A stretch of DNA of 64,000 nt from Planctobacterium sp965279005 (lineage in GTDB: Bacteria > Pseudomonadota > Gammaproteobacteria > Enterobacterales > Alteromonadaceae): the NCBI GenBank assembly GCA_965279005.1, contig CBDIHK010000022.1:1-64000 (forward strand), in the 5' to 3' direction. Below the pieces are notes generated by a model. The model was not told where the DNA came from and searched no databases. It was given only the letters and a program-made list of their open reading frames with translations. Positions 16,464 through 24,487 of the stretch are shown here, piece by piece. Positions within the stretch are counted from its first letter, which is position 1. Each line of letters begins with the position of its first letter. The position numbers and the translations under genes were made by a program.

Positions 16464-19400
16464 TTATTTAATATCGGGGATGGGCAAAGGGCTTGGTCCT
16501 ACTATATGGGGAAATATCCCTGGTGGGTTGTCAAAATAACCATCAATGGGGATATCATGGCATATGACCCTTTTTGCAAATTGGTCAACCCTGATGCAAA
16601 GCCTGCCTTGACCGTTAGCTTCTATCTCTATCGCACGTTCCCCCACGTCAATGCAGCTATAATTGGCTAGGGTGCAAGGGACATCAATAAGATCATCAAT
16701 TCTGCTAGCATCAGCGGTTCGACCAAAAATGCCCGTATTGAATGGCCAGAAAATGTCAGTTATGCCCTTGAGCACATCCACAACACCGCCCAAATCCGGT
16801 TGAATCAGTTTGGAATAGTCAATGTACTGTTTGAGGGCAGTTTCGACCGCCTTTTTCGCATCTTCTCCCGTTAATCCCTGGAACGCGTATACAGCTGAGT
16901 TAAATTGATCGGAAACGTCCCGGGGAATATTGAGGACTTTGCCAGCGACATTAGAGGGACACAAACCACCGTAGCCAGATATTTGTGCGGACTGCAATGC
17001 CTGGTGCAGGTCAAATTCATTTTTCCGAAAGATAGGGTGTTGCCCGGTGGTACCCAACATGCAGAATTTACCGGTAAAGAACAAACTTGCTGAACCACTT
17101 TCAGGTATTGAATTGAATCCATTTCTCTTTTTGATTTTTGCGTACACAGATCCTACTAGACCAGGGGCGATCTGTGTTTCCATCATGCTGGCCGTAACGA
17201 TGGAGTTTTCACCGTCGTGCCTGAAATTGATGCTTTGTGGCGTAGTATGGTCTATCCGGAAGGTGTAGCCAAACAATTCCACATAACCTGCAATCGTTGA
17301 ATCACCATCAGCCCGTATAATGATATCTATATCCCTCAGATTTGCCCGAATTGAACCTGCTTGACCAGGAATTGGCATGGTTATGAAGCCGGATTTAAAG
17401 CTGATTGTCGCGCCAGTAGGAACTTTGCCTAAGAAAGTCATGGACAAGTCTGCTAGCTTGCCATCCACCCTGTCTACGTAGATGAAGTTTTTGTCCAGGA
17501 CATTCCAGCCCAAATCACATTGATCCGGTGAGGTGTGTTTATTGGGGGTTTCGTTAAATGGGCAGGCACCAAAAATCTCCATGCCGAGAATCACCTTCTT
17601 GGCATCGTTGATCATAATGCTCACCTTGCTGTTCATCCAGTTCCTTTGGGGCGGCAGGAATACGTAGGATTTTTTATCAGCACCGGTATACAGGCGCAGG
17701 CTATTGGACTGCCCAATTGAGCCTGCCTTGGAGGTGATCTCCAGGTTGGATTTTTGGAATTTGAACTGAAAATTGCCGGGATCCCCAAAAAATCCATTTA
17801 CCGGGACTAAATCCTCAATGGCAGGCAGAAAGCGTCCAGGGCCGAAGTCCTCTGTACCTACCGAGATGTGGTCGTTTCTAAAGCGATAGCCGTTCCCTTC
17901 TTTTTTAAATTCTGTCCAAATATCCGTAGCTTCCATGTCCAAAATCGCGGTCATTTTCGTTTCGGTTGCCTCTACTACCCCCGGGTTCTTCTTCTTGTGG
18001 TTGTAGCTAACCTGTGTCTCGCCTTTGCTATTGTTCTGCCTCACGACTTTGAACTCGAATGGTTTATAAGCCTGGTAGCCGGCAAACTTCTCTAGCACAT
18101 CCAATGCGCCATTGGCGACTTTTTGAAATGCACTTCCCGTAATATTATTTCTGTTAAAAGTCCCCTTGACATTAAATACACCGTGCATTTCTGCCAGTAT
18201 TTCTTCCTCTTCTACATTCTCATATTGATATTGGTGATGCTTGCCCGGCAGCTTGTCGATAAAAATAGAAAAGTCCCCAAGGTTGACGTAATTGGCTAAA
18301 ATACCGCCAACATTTGGCTTAACATTATCTGGAAGATAATTCATAAGCGGGGGCATGTATTCATATATGAAACGCGGCAAATCCCACATATCCTGGTGTG
18401 GCACTGTGATGGGGTAGGGCAAGGGCGGTAGCTTGTTGAGGCTACGACCATAATCTGAATAAACCGCATTGTCATATCCGACATAAAAACAAATAGGCTC
18501 ATTGGCATTGTGCAGGGATGTCACACAGAACGGGCTGGTTTTTATGGGCATAGCCGCACGGGGCAACAGGCGGGTCATATTGGACAAGGTGCCGCAATCA
18601 AACCCTCGACAGGTTTTATCCATTGGCAAATGCCATGAAAATTGGTGGATTGAACCGTTTCTTTTCACTACGCGGCAATTGACGGTATAAAGATCTTGCG
18701 CAATACATGCGGGTTTCGTCCCTGAGTTCTCTGAGCCAGGTACGGTGATTTCATGTGAAAAACCGCCGGCAAAGATGTTCAATTTGGTGGTTCTATCTGG
18801 GCCTAGGGAGGCACAAAAATGAACCCCATTCCTAGGAGCGACACACTCAGGATCTGTGTCATGGAGACCATTCATCTTGGTGTTGAAACCTTGGGTAACA
18901 TGGTCGAGTTTCCACAATTCGTTATTGGTTGTGCGGGCAAAGCAGTCGTAGCTGGAGTCTGCCCAACTGGTGCAAGAGGGGGTGCCCTTGGCTTGTGCTA
19001 CTGGCAGTGCGTGCTGCGTTGCCAGTGACCAACTGTTAGCCCAGTCAAATGTGGTTTTGGAAAAACCGCCTTGCGAGTTGCGCCCAATACACACTATTTT
19101 GTCGCTTTCACCTTGGTGGTTAGGCCTTGTCGCGACGCAATCTACATCGGAATTAGATGCCAGATCCTTTGGTGCTATGCCGTACCAGGTTTCCACAAAA
19201 TCGTGCCCAGGGACGCGCCATCTATGGTGCAGGATATTTGCGTGCTCTATGAAGCACTCCATATGCGCAGACTTCATGGAAACACAATCAGGTATGGTGT
19301 CGAATATCGGGCCCGCTGTCCCGCTGAAATCTTGCCAGGGACTCCAGCTATAAGCGCCATTGGCAAAGCGCCCAATCGTTTTATAGGCCATTCGGTTGGC

Positions 19401-19535
19401 CGCAACTGCATGGCATTCTATCTGCCCATCAATATTGATGCACTTAACCCCTGGCGTAGCAGTTAGCGCAGCTGTTTCAGACGGAAAAAATGGAAGGAAT
19501 AATAACAAATATAAAACAGGCTTTAGGTTAACCAT
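16464..19535 (-). CDS. Large secreted protein with N-terminal Cys-paired propeller-like repeats
   Basis: The protein has 1023 residues and a signal peptide (LKPVLYLLLFLPFF). The first 350 residues contain about seven repeats of 45-50 residues, each with a Pro/Asp-x-Cys and a second Cys 8-15 residues later (GVKCINIDGQIEC, DCVSMKSAHMEC, SCTSWADSSYDC, ECVAPRNGVHFC, ACIAQDLYTVNC and others). This looks like a beta-propeller of lectin type with one disulfide per blade. The middle and C-terminal parts are beta-rich and unrecognised, ending with four Cys (PCTLANYSC, LCIRVDQFAKRVIC). It is divergent from the injection-system cap gene. Surface binding is a plausible role, but no function is shown. Confidence 0.8.
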   Translation of the reverse strand: MVNLKPVLYLLLFLPFFPSETAALTATPGVKCINIDGQIECHAVAANRMAYKTIGRFANGAYSWSPWQDFSGTAGPIFDTIPDCVSMKSAHMECFIEHANILHHRWRVPGHDFVETWYGIAPKDLASNSDVDCVATRPNHQGESDKIVCIGRNSQGGFSKTTFDWANSWSLATQHALPVAQAKGTPSCTSWADSSYDCFARTTNNELWKLDHVTQGFNTKMNGLHDTDPECVAPRNGVHFCASLGPDRTTKLNIFAGGFSHEITVPGSENSGTKPACIAQDLYTVNCRVVKRNGSIHQFSWHLPMDKTCRGFDCGTLSNMTRLLPRAAMPIKTSPFCVTSLHNANEPICFYVGYDNAVYSDYGRSLNKLPPLPYPITVPHQDMWDLPRFIYEYMPPLMNYLPDNVKPNVGGILANYVNLGDFSIFIDKLPGKHHQYQYENVEEEEILAEMHGVFNVKGTFNRNNITGSAFQKVANGALDVLEKFAGYQAYKPFEFKVVRQNNSKGETQVSYNHKKKNPGVVEATETKMTAILDMEATDIWTEFKKEGNGYRFRNDHISVGTEDFGPGRFLPAIEDLVPVNGFFGDPGNFQFKFQKSNLEITSKAGSIGQSNSLRLYTGADKKSYVFLPPQRNWMNSKVSIMINDAKKVILGMEIFGACPFNETPNKHTSPDQCDLGWNVLDKNFIYVDRVDGKLADLSMTFLGKVPTGATISFKSGFITMPIPGQAGSIRANLRDIDIIIRADGDSTIAGYVELFGYTFRIDHTTPQSINFRHDGENSIVTASMMETQIAPGLVGSVYAKIKKRNGFNSIPESGSASLFFTGKFCMLGTTGQHPIFRKNEFDLHQALQSAQISGYGGLCPSNVAGKVLNIPRDVSDQFNSAVYAFQGLTGEDAKKAVETALKQYIDYSKLIQPDLGGVVDVLKGITDIFWPFNTGIFGRTADASRIDDLIDVPCTLANYSCIDVGERAIEIEANGQGRLCIRVDQFAKRVICHDIPIDGYFDNPPGIFPHIVGPSPLPIPDIK

Positions 19536-19822
19536 GACCGAGTTGTTCCCGTGATAAAAAAGTTGAGGTATAAAACCTTAATTCTTTTTTGGGGAGCGCA
19601 ATAACAAGTGCCTACCTTTTCCTAATTTAGTCCGCAGAATAGGTTGAATTGCCTGCCTTTATTGTGATTAAAAGGCATTTGGTTGTTTTTCAGTTTATTA
19701 ACGTTGGCAGTCGCTTTATTGCCGGCATTTTTGGCATGGATGGAAAAAGATTTACAGCCTCAAATATTGAATAACGCGCTAGCCTATTCTATAGAAAGTA
19801 AAAAACTTCTCGAGGATGTCCT

Positions 19823-20392
19823 ATGTTGGCTCAGAGCGTTGCTTTGGTAAAAGACGAACTTGATCGCTTCTTTAGGCAGGTATTTGACCTAAATGAAAGC
19901 ACGGTATCGATTAATACCCTAGCCAAACCAGATGGCAGTCCATTGCTGGAAAACCAGAACAAGCTGGTTATAACCCTGATCAATATTTGCCAGGAAACTA
20001 ATAAGCAGTTCTATGGTAGTGTCAAGAGGGTGAACAACCAAGCAACAGCGGTGCGTCCCGCACAAATGTTCAACATTGATTTGCTGTTTACCAGCCAGTT
20101 TGACGATTACCTAGAGGCGTTGAAATTTATCAATGCTACTATGACTTTTTTCCAGGCCAATCCAACTTTGCGCAAACCAGCCGGATCCGATCCCGATAAC
20201 CTTGAGTCCCACCTTGAATTTGAAGTTTACAACATAGATTTGCGAGAAACCTACAGCCTTTGGAATTCTATGGGGGCAAAATACGCCCCGTCAATTGTGT
20301 ATAAAATGAAATATGTGATTGTGGATGGCCAAAAAACCATTGAGGTGTTGCAGGATGTCAAGCAGGTCGAGGTTGACCTTTCAGCGCAATGA
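19823..20392 (+). CDS. pvc16: eCIS cap protein, DUF4255 (Pvc16/Afp16-like)
   Basis: This 189-residue protein matches the DUF4255 family (N-terminal part of Pvc16), which terminates the tube and sheath at the distal end of contractile injection particles. Diagnostic stretches are LVITLINICQE near residue 48, FNIDLLFTSQFDDYLEALK near residue 83 and YSLWNSMGAKYAPSIVYKM near residue 147. ATG 19823 follows GAGGATGTCCT. In Afp/PVC loci this gene is at the other end of the operon; here it comes first, separated by 552 bases from the sheath gene. Confidence 0.88.
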   Translation: MLAQSVALVKDELDRFFRQVFDLNESTVSINTLAKPDGSPLLENQNKLVITLINICQETNKQFYGSVKRVNNQATAVRPAQMFNIDLLFTSQFDDYLEALKFINATMTFFQANPTLRKPAGSDPDNLESHLEFEVYNIDLRETYSLWNSMGAKYAPSIVYKMKYVIVDGQKTIEVLQDVKQVEVDLSAQ

Positions 20393-20944
20393 GGCCTTTG
20401 GATCTTGGTGCTCCTTGCAGGCTGCCGTTGCAGTGTGAATTCTGCTATTGATTATTACCTATTTAAATGACAATTATGGGGTATTTTAGGGACTTATATT
20501 TTGAATCAAACTGAGAGCAATGGGTGCTAACTTACCCGTATTCTGGCGTTTGCCTGGGTAGTTACCCAGTCCTGATAAATTGCACAACGCCAGCAAGTGG
20601 ATTGCTTCCCCAGCTGCTATGGTTTGCCGACTAATATCGTAACTTATTAATTTTAAATAGGTTAAATCTGCAATAATGGCGTGTTGTTGGTGCAACACTT
20701 GTTATTGTTGCTGTGTCCCTCAATGCATATCTACTCTGTTCTTAGAGTAAAAAATTATATTCGTTTGCTTAAAAAATGAGCGCTTTGGGCTTTCTCCTTT
20801 TTTTTCTATGCTACATTTTTAATGGTCAATATTATTGGCGTGTGTATGCAGCCATTGTGACTATTGGTTTGCCATATGCTCGGCAATTGCCTGGAAACTG
20901 AGCCCTAGCTTTTACAAAAAAACGATTATTTTTGGTAGGTAAAA
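20393..20944. other. Gene-free region before the eCIS structural operon
   Basis: No coding frame with a credible start was found. The region is AT-rich at 20740-20830, with several poly-A and poly-T runs, and must contain the promoter of the structural operon unless the cap gene is read through. I could not identify a consensus -35/-10 pair with confidence. Confidence 0.4.
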
Positions 20945-22528
20945 ATGAACATTTCTAATCCCCAGACACCCGGGGTATATATTAATGAGGTTGATGCCTT
21001 TGGTAATTCGGTGGTGCCAGTTGCGACAGCTGTCCCCGCTTTCATCGGGTATACGCCGCAGGCGGAATACGAAGGAAAATCTTATTACAACAAAGCCTTC
21101 AAGATTTCATCCTTTGCCGACTTCCAGGCAATCTATGCGCGTCCTAGTCCGCCGCCGCCAGCGGATCCCGTCCAGCAGTACAGCCCTGAATATTACCTAG
21201 TCGCGCAAAAAAAGCAGCCTGAACGCGGCGACTTTATGTCAATCAATGGCACTATTTATTCAATATTGCCCGATCCCAGCACTATCTATTACCTGTACAA
21301 CAGCGTGCGCATGTTCTATCAAAATGGCGGCGGCGACTGTTATATAGTGGCAGTGGGCGGCTATGGCGCCGCGGCTAAAAAGCCGTTGGCGGCACCAGGT
21401 GACCAGTTGGTCAACCCAAATGTCACCTTGGACGACCTGCAAAAGGGTTTGGCTTTGTTAGCGAATGAGCCAGAACCCACTATGTACATTTGTCCCGAAG
21501 CCACTTTGCTAGCACCGGATGACAATGAAACCCTGATGGAGGCCATGCTGGCGCAGGCCAGCAGCATGCAAACCGCAGTCTGCCTGTTTGACCTGATTGG
21601 CGCTGACGACCCAGATCCTGTTTTGTATACCCAGGACATCCAAAACTTCCGCAATGCCACCGGCACCAACGGCCTGAGCTATGGTATCGCCTATTACCCG
21701 TTTGTGGTCACCACTGTGATGCAGCAAACCGATATCAATTACAGCAATTTGTTTGGCGGTGATATCAAGCAGCTCGCCGCCATCATCAGTGCACCAGATA
21801 TTGCGACACCAGCTGTGGAACAGGTTTTGGCGAATATAAGTTCGCCGCCGGCAAAACCATTGTCCCAGCAACAGCTCAATATGGCATTGCTCAATGCGAG
21901 TGATATTTATGCGTCGATCAGCAAGCACGTGTTGGCACAGGCCAATACCTTGCCTGCGAGCGGCGGCATGGCGGGTGTCTATACCACTGTAGATAGCGAG
22001 GATGGTGTCTGGCAAGCGCCCGCCAATGTCAGTATTACCGGGGTAGTCGATTTGCCCATCAAGCTGTCAGACCAAGAGCAGGCGAACCTCAATATTGATC
22101 CTGTGAGCGGTAAATCTATCAATGCCATTCGCTTTTTTAACGGCCAGGGGATCTTGGTTTGGGGCGCCCGCACCCTTGAGGGTAATAGCCCAGATTGGTG
22201 TTACGTTCCCGTTAGGCGCACCCTGATCTTTTTGGAGCAGTCCTGCAAACAAGCTGCGCGGCACTACGTTTTCCAACCCAATGATGCCAATACCTGGCTG
22301 TCAGTATCCGCCAGCATCAGCAATTTCCTTACCGGTATCTGGAAGCAGGGTGGGTTGCAAGGAGCAACGCCAGCAGAGGCATTTTCGGTTAGCGTTGGGC
22401 TAGGTAGCACCATGACGGCGCAGGATATCCTCAATGGCATTATGCGTGTTCAAGTGATGGTGGCGGTAACCCATCCGGCAGAATTTATAGAAATTACGTT
22501 TGAGCAGCACTTTGCCACTGGCGGCTAG
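20945..22528 (+). CDS. pvc2: eCIS contractile sheath protein (Pvc2-like)
   Basis: The 527-residue protein begins NISNPQTPGVYINEVDAFGN, the typical start of phage-like sheath subunits, and ends with the conserved core (WSYVPVRR-like DWCYVPVRRTLIFLEQS, YVFQPNDANTWLSV, FLTGIWKQGGLQGATPAEAF, AEFIEITFEQ). The sheath surrounds the tube and contracts to drive it into the target. Afp has three sheath paralogues, whereas only one is present in this window. The start has AGGTAAAA directly upstream. Confidence 0.96.
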   Translation: MNISNPQTPGVYINEVDAFGNSVVPVATAVPAFIGYTPQAEYEGKSYYNKAFKISSFADFQAIYARPSPPPPADPVQQYSPEYYLVAQKKQPERGDFMSINGTIYSILPDPSTIYYLYNSVRMFYQNGGGDCYIVAVGGYGAAAKKPLAAPGDQLVNPNVTLDDLQKGLALLANEPEPTMYICPEATLLAPDDNETLMEAMLAQASSMQTAVCLFDLIGADDPDPVLYTQDIQNFRNATGTNGLSYGIAYYPFVVTTVMQQTDINYSNLFGGDIKQLAAIISAPDIATPAVEQVLANISSPPAKPLSQQQLNMALLNASDIYASISKHVLAQANTLPASGGMAGVYTTVDSEDGVWQAPANVSITGVVDLPIKLSDQEQANLNIDPVSGKSINAIRFFNGQGILVWGARTLEGNSPDWCYVPVRRTLIFLEQSCKQAARHYVFQPNDANTWLSVSASISNFLTGIWKQGGLQGATPAEAFSVSVGLGSTMTAQDILNGIMRVQVMVAVTHPAEFIEITFEQHFATGG

Positions 22529-22584
22529 CGCCACCAATGCAATATGCGCAACTTAAATAGCAAAAAGATATAGAGAGAAAACCT

Positions 22585-23049
22585 ATGGCAGAAGATGGCA
22601 GCAAAGAAGGCTCTGTATGGCCGATGCCCAAGTTCCGGTTTGAAGTGGATTTGGGTACGGAATTAAAAGGGGTGGCATTCCAGGAAGTTTCGGGCATGGA
22701 CAAAGAAGTCCAGGTGATTGAATACCGGGCCAGCAACAGTACCCAGTTTTCTACAGAGAAAATGCCGGGTTTAGTCAAGTATGGCAATGTCACCATGAAG
22801 CGCGGTGTGTTCGTTAATGACAATTCATTCTGGAAATGGATGGATGAAATCAAAATGAACACCATCAAACGGCGGGTTGTGCTGATCAAATTGCTTGATG
22901 AAAATGGCAAGCCAACCATGTCCTGGACGCTGAACAATGCCTGGCCCACCAAAATAAGCAGTACAGACCTTAAGTCAGATGCCAATGAAGTTGCGGTGGA
23001 TACGCTGGAAATCGCTTTTGAAACCTTAGAAATTAAAAACGGTTCCTAA
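22585..23049 (+). CDS. pvc1: eCIS inner tube protein (Pvc1/Afp1-like)
   Basis: The 154-residue protein has the gp19/Hcp-like tube fold signature: PKFRFEVDLGTELKGVAFQE at the start, VTMKRGVFVNDNSFWKW and the C-terminal VDTLEIAFETLEI. Stacked hexamers form the rigid channel that carries cargo. It follows the sheath gene by 56 bases, with GAGAGAAAA as ribosome site. Together with the next gene it provides two tube proteins. Confidence 0.95.
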   Translation: MAEDGSKEGSVWPMPKFRFEVDLGTELKGVAFQEVSGMDKEVQVIEYRASNSTQFSTEKMPGLVKYGNVTMKRGVFVNDNSFWKWMDEIKMNTIKRRVVLIKLLDENGKPTMSWTLNNAWPTKISSTDLKSDANEVAVDTLEIAFETLEIKNGS

Positions 23050-23064
23050 CGCGGGCATTAACTG

Positions 23065-23586
23065 ATGGAGACTAATTACCTAACTGGTTTCTATTTTACC
23101 CTGGTGCCACTTCCCGCAGGTAATGGGCAGCCGGTTGACGCTGGGTTTAAAGAAATCTCTGGCTTGAATATGACCTCGAACGTGGAGGAGGTGACTTCTG
23201 GTGGCGAGAACCGCTTTAAATACCGCCTGCCTCAGCCCGTCAGTTTTCCCAACCTGGAGCTGAAACGGGGCGTTACCCTTGCCAATTCACCCTTGTTGGG
23301 TTGGGTTAGGGCGACTTTGCAAAATGGTTTCAGCCAACCAATCAGCACGCAGGATATGTTGCTGATCCTGCTTGACGCAAATGGCCAGCCTAACATGGCC
23401 TGGCAGATTGTTGGTGCGTACCCGGTGAAATGGTCAGGTGGCGACTTCAACGCCGATAAGAGCGAAGTCTTTATCGAGTCGATCGAACTTGCCTACCAAT
23501 ATTACGAAAGCAACAGCCAATTGTTAGAAACCGCAAAAACCGCACTGCAAGCCCAGGCCGGGCAAAATGCGCAAGGAGTGGCTTGA
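23065..23586 (+). CDS. pvc5: eCIS second tube protein (Pvc5/Afp5-like)
   Basis: The 173-residue protein has the same fold as its neighbour (FYFTLVPL, GFKEISGLNM, LELKRGVTLANSPLLGWV, EVFIESIELAYQYYE) but carries a longer C-terminal tail rich in Ala and Gln. In PVC particles Pvc5 forms the tube layer that joins the main tube to the spike. Its stop overlaps the next start by one base (TGATG), showing coupling. Confidence 0.92.
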   Translation: METNYLTGFYFTLVPLPAGNGQPVDAGFKEISGLNMTSNVEEVTSGGENRFKYRLPQPVSFPNLELKRGVTLANSPLLGWVRATLQNGFSQPISTQDMLLILLDANGQPNMAWQIVGAYPVKWSGGDFNADKSEVFIESIELAYQYYESNSQLLETAKTALQAQAGQNAQGVA

Positions 23587-23756
23587 TGCCAGTAGAAATT
23601 CGAGAGTTGGTGATTAAAACCGAAATACGCAGCGAAACCCACAATCCGCAAACGGGAGCCAGTAAAGGAGACCTGGATAACTTGCGCAATCAATTGCTAA
23701 GGGAAATCAAACGGGTTGCTAAAAAACAAAAATCTCAAGGCCGTTTTAGTAGGTAG
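23586..23756 (+). CDS. pvc6: eCIS microprotein, DUF5908 (Pvc6-like)
   Basis: ATG 23586 overlaps the preceding TGA, and the frame ends at TAG 23754-23756, giving 56 residues. The start MPVEIRELVIKTEI is characteristic of the DUF5908 family found at this position in eCIS operons. The C-terminal part is a basic helix (NQLLREIKRVAKKQK). Its structural role is unclear even in studied systems. The frame was verified codon by codon; both the position and the motif support it. Confidence 0.9.
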   Translation: MPVEIRELVIKTEIRSETHNPQTGASKGDLDNLRNQLLREIKRVAKKQKSQGRFSR

Positions 23757-23776
23757 CTTGCGTTCGGGGGGCAGCG

Positions 23777-24487
23777 ATGGATACAACACAGAACAATGGC
23801 CAGCTGACGCCATTACTTATTGAGGCGTATCTAGAAGATAATTTTACTGTGCCCATAGGCTCCTACCAGGCAATGATAAACCCGGAAAGCCTAAAGCTGG
23901 TTAACCGGGTTGAGTATTCCAATAACCAAGCGACGGGAAGCAGTGCACCAGTGCAAAAATATGACAAAACCCCCGCCGTAACTCTAGATTTTGAATTGGT
24001 GCTGGATTGCACTGGGGTTGTGGATAGCCAAAGATTAGACCTGCGTTCCGAAATAACCGAGATCAAGCTACTGGTCTATTCCTATAATGGCCTTATCCAC
24101 CGCCCCAATTTTGCCCAAATCGTTTGGGGCAGTGATTTTGTATTTCGCGGGGTTCTAACCAGCCTAAACATCAGTTATACCTTGTTCAGGCCTGATGGCA
24201 CGCCGCTCAGGGCTAAGTTAGGCTTTTCCTTTGAATCTTACCAGGATCCAATGACGGCACTGCTGTTGACGTTTAAGAGCTCGCCAGATCTCACCCATGA
24301 ATTCAAGATCCAGGATGGCCATCAGTTAGCCGAGTTGTGCCAACGGACCTATGGTTCTTGTGACATGGTGGTGCCTGTCGCGAAGGCGAACCGGCTCAAC
24401 AAGTTCCGTCAAATCAAACCCGGAACCAGGTTGTACTTCCCTCCGCTACAAAATGCCCGTGCAACACCAGCAAAAGGAGGGGGATGA
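23777..24487 (+). CDS. pvc7: eCIS LysM-containing tube/baseplate protein (Pvc7-like)
   Basis: The 236-residue protein begins with the CIS tube-associated domain (PLLIEAYLEDNF, YQAMINPESLKLVNRVEY, FELVLDCTGV, LVYSYNGLIHRPNFAQIVWG). It ends with a LysM-like module (HQLAELCQRTYGSCDMVVPV, KPGTRLYFPPL). The family joins the tube to the spike hub, as gp53-like proteins do in phages. ATG 23777 lies 20 bases after the DUF5908 gene. The stop overlaps the next start (ATGA). Confidence 0.92.
   Translation: MDTTQNNGQLTPLLIEAYLEDNFTVPIGSYQAMINPESLKLVNRVEYSNNQATGSSAPVQKYDKTPAVTLDFELVLDCTGVVDSQRLDLRSEITEIKLLVYSYNGLIHRPNFAQIVWGSDFVFRGVLTSLNISYTLFRPDGTPLRAKLGFSFESYQDPMTALLLTFKSSPDLTHEFKIQDGHQLAELCQRTYGSCDMVVPVAKANRLNKFRQIKPGTRLYFPPLQNARATPAKGGG

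Noticed and set aside
20486..20698. 70-codon minus-strand frame between cap and sheath genes
   Set aside because: It is isolated, antisense to the operon and has no start signal or motif.
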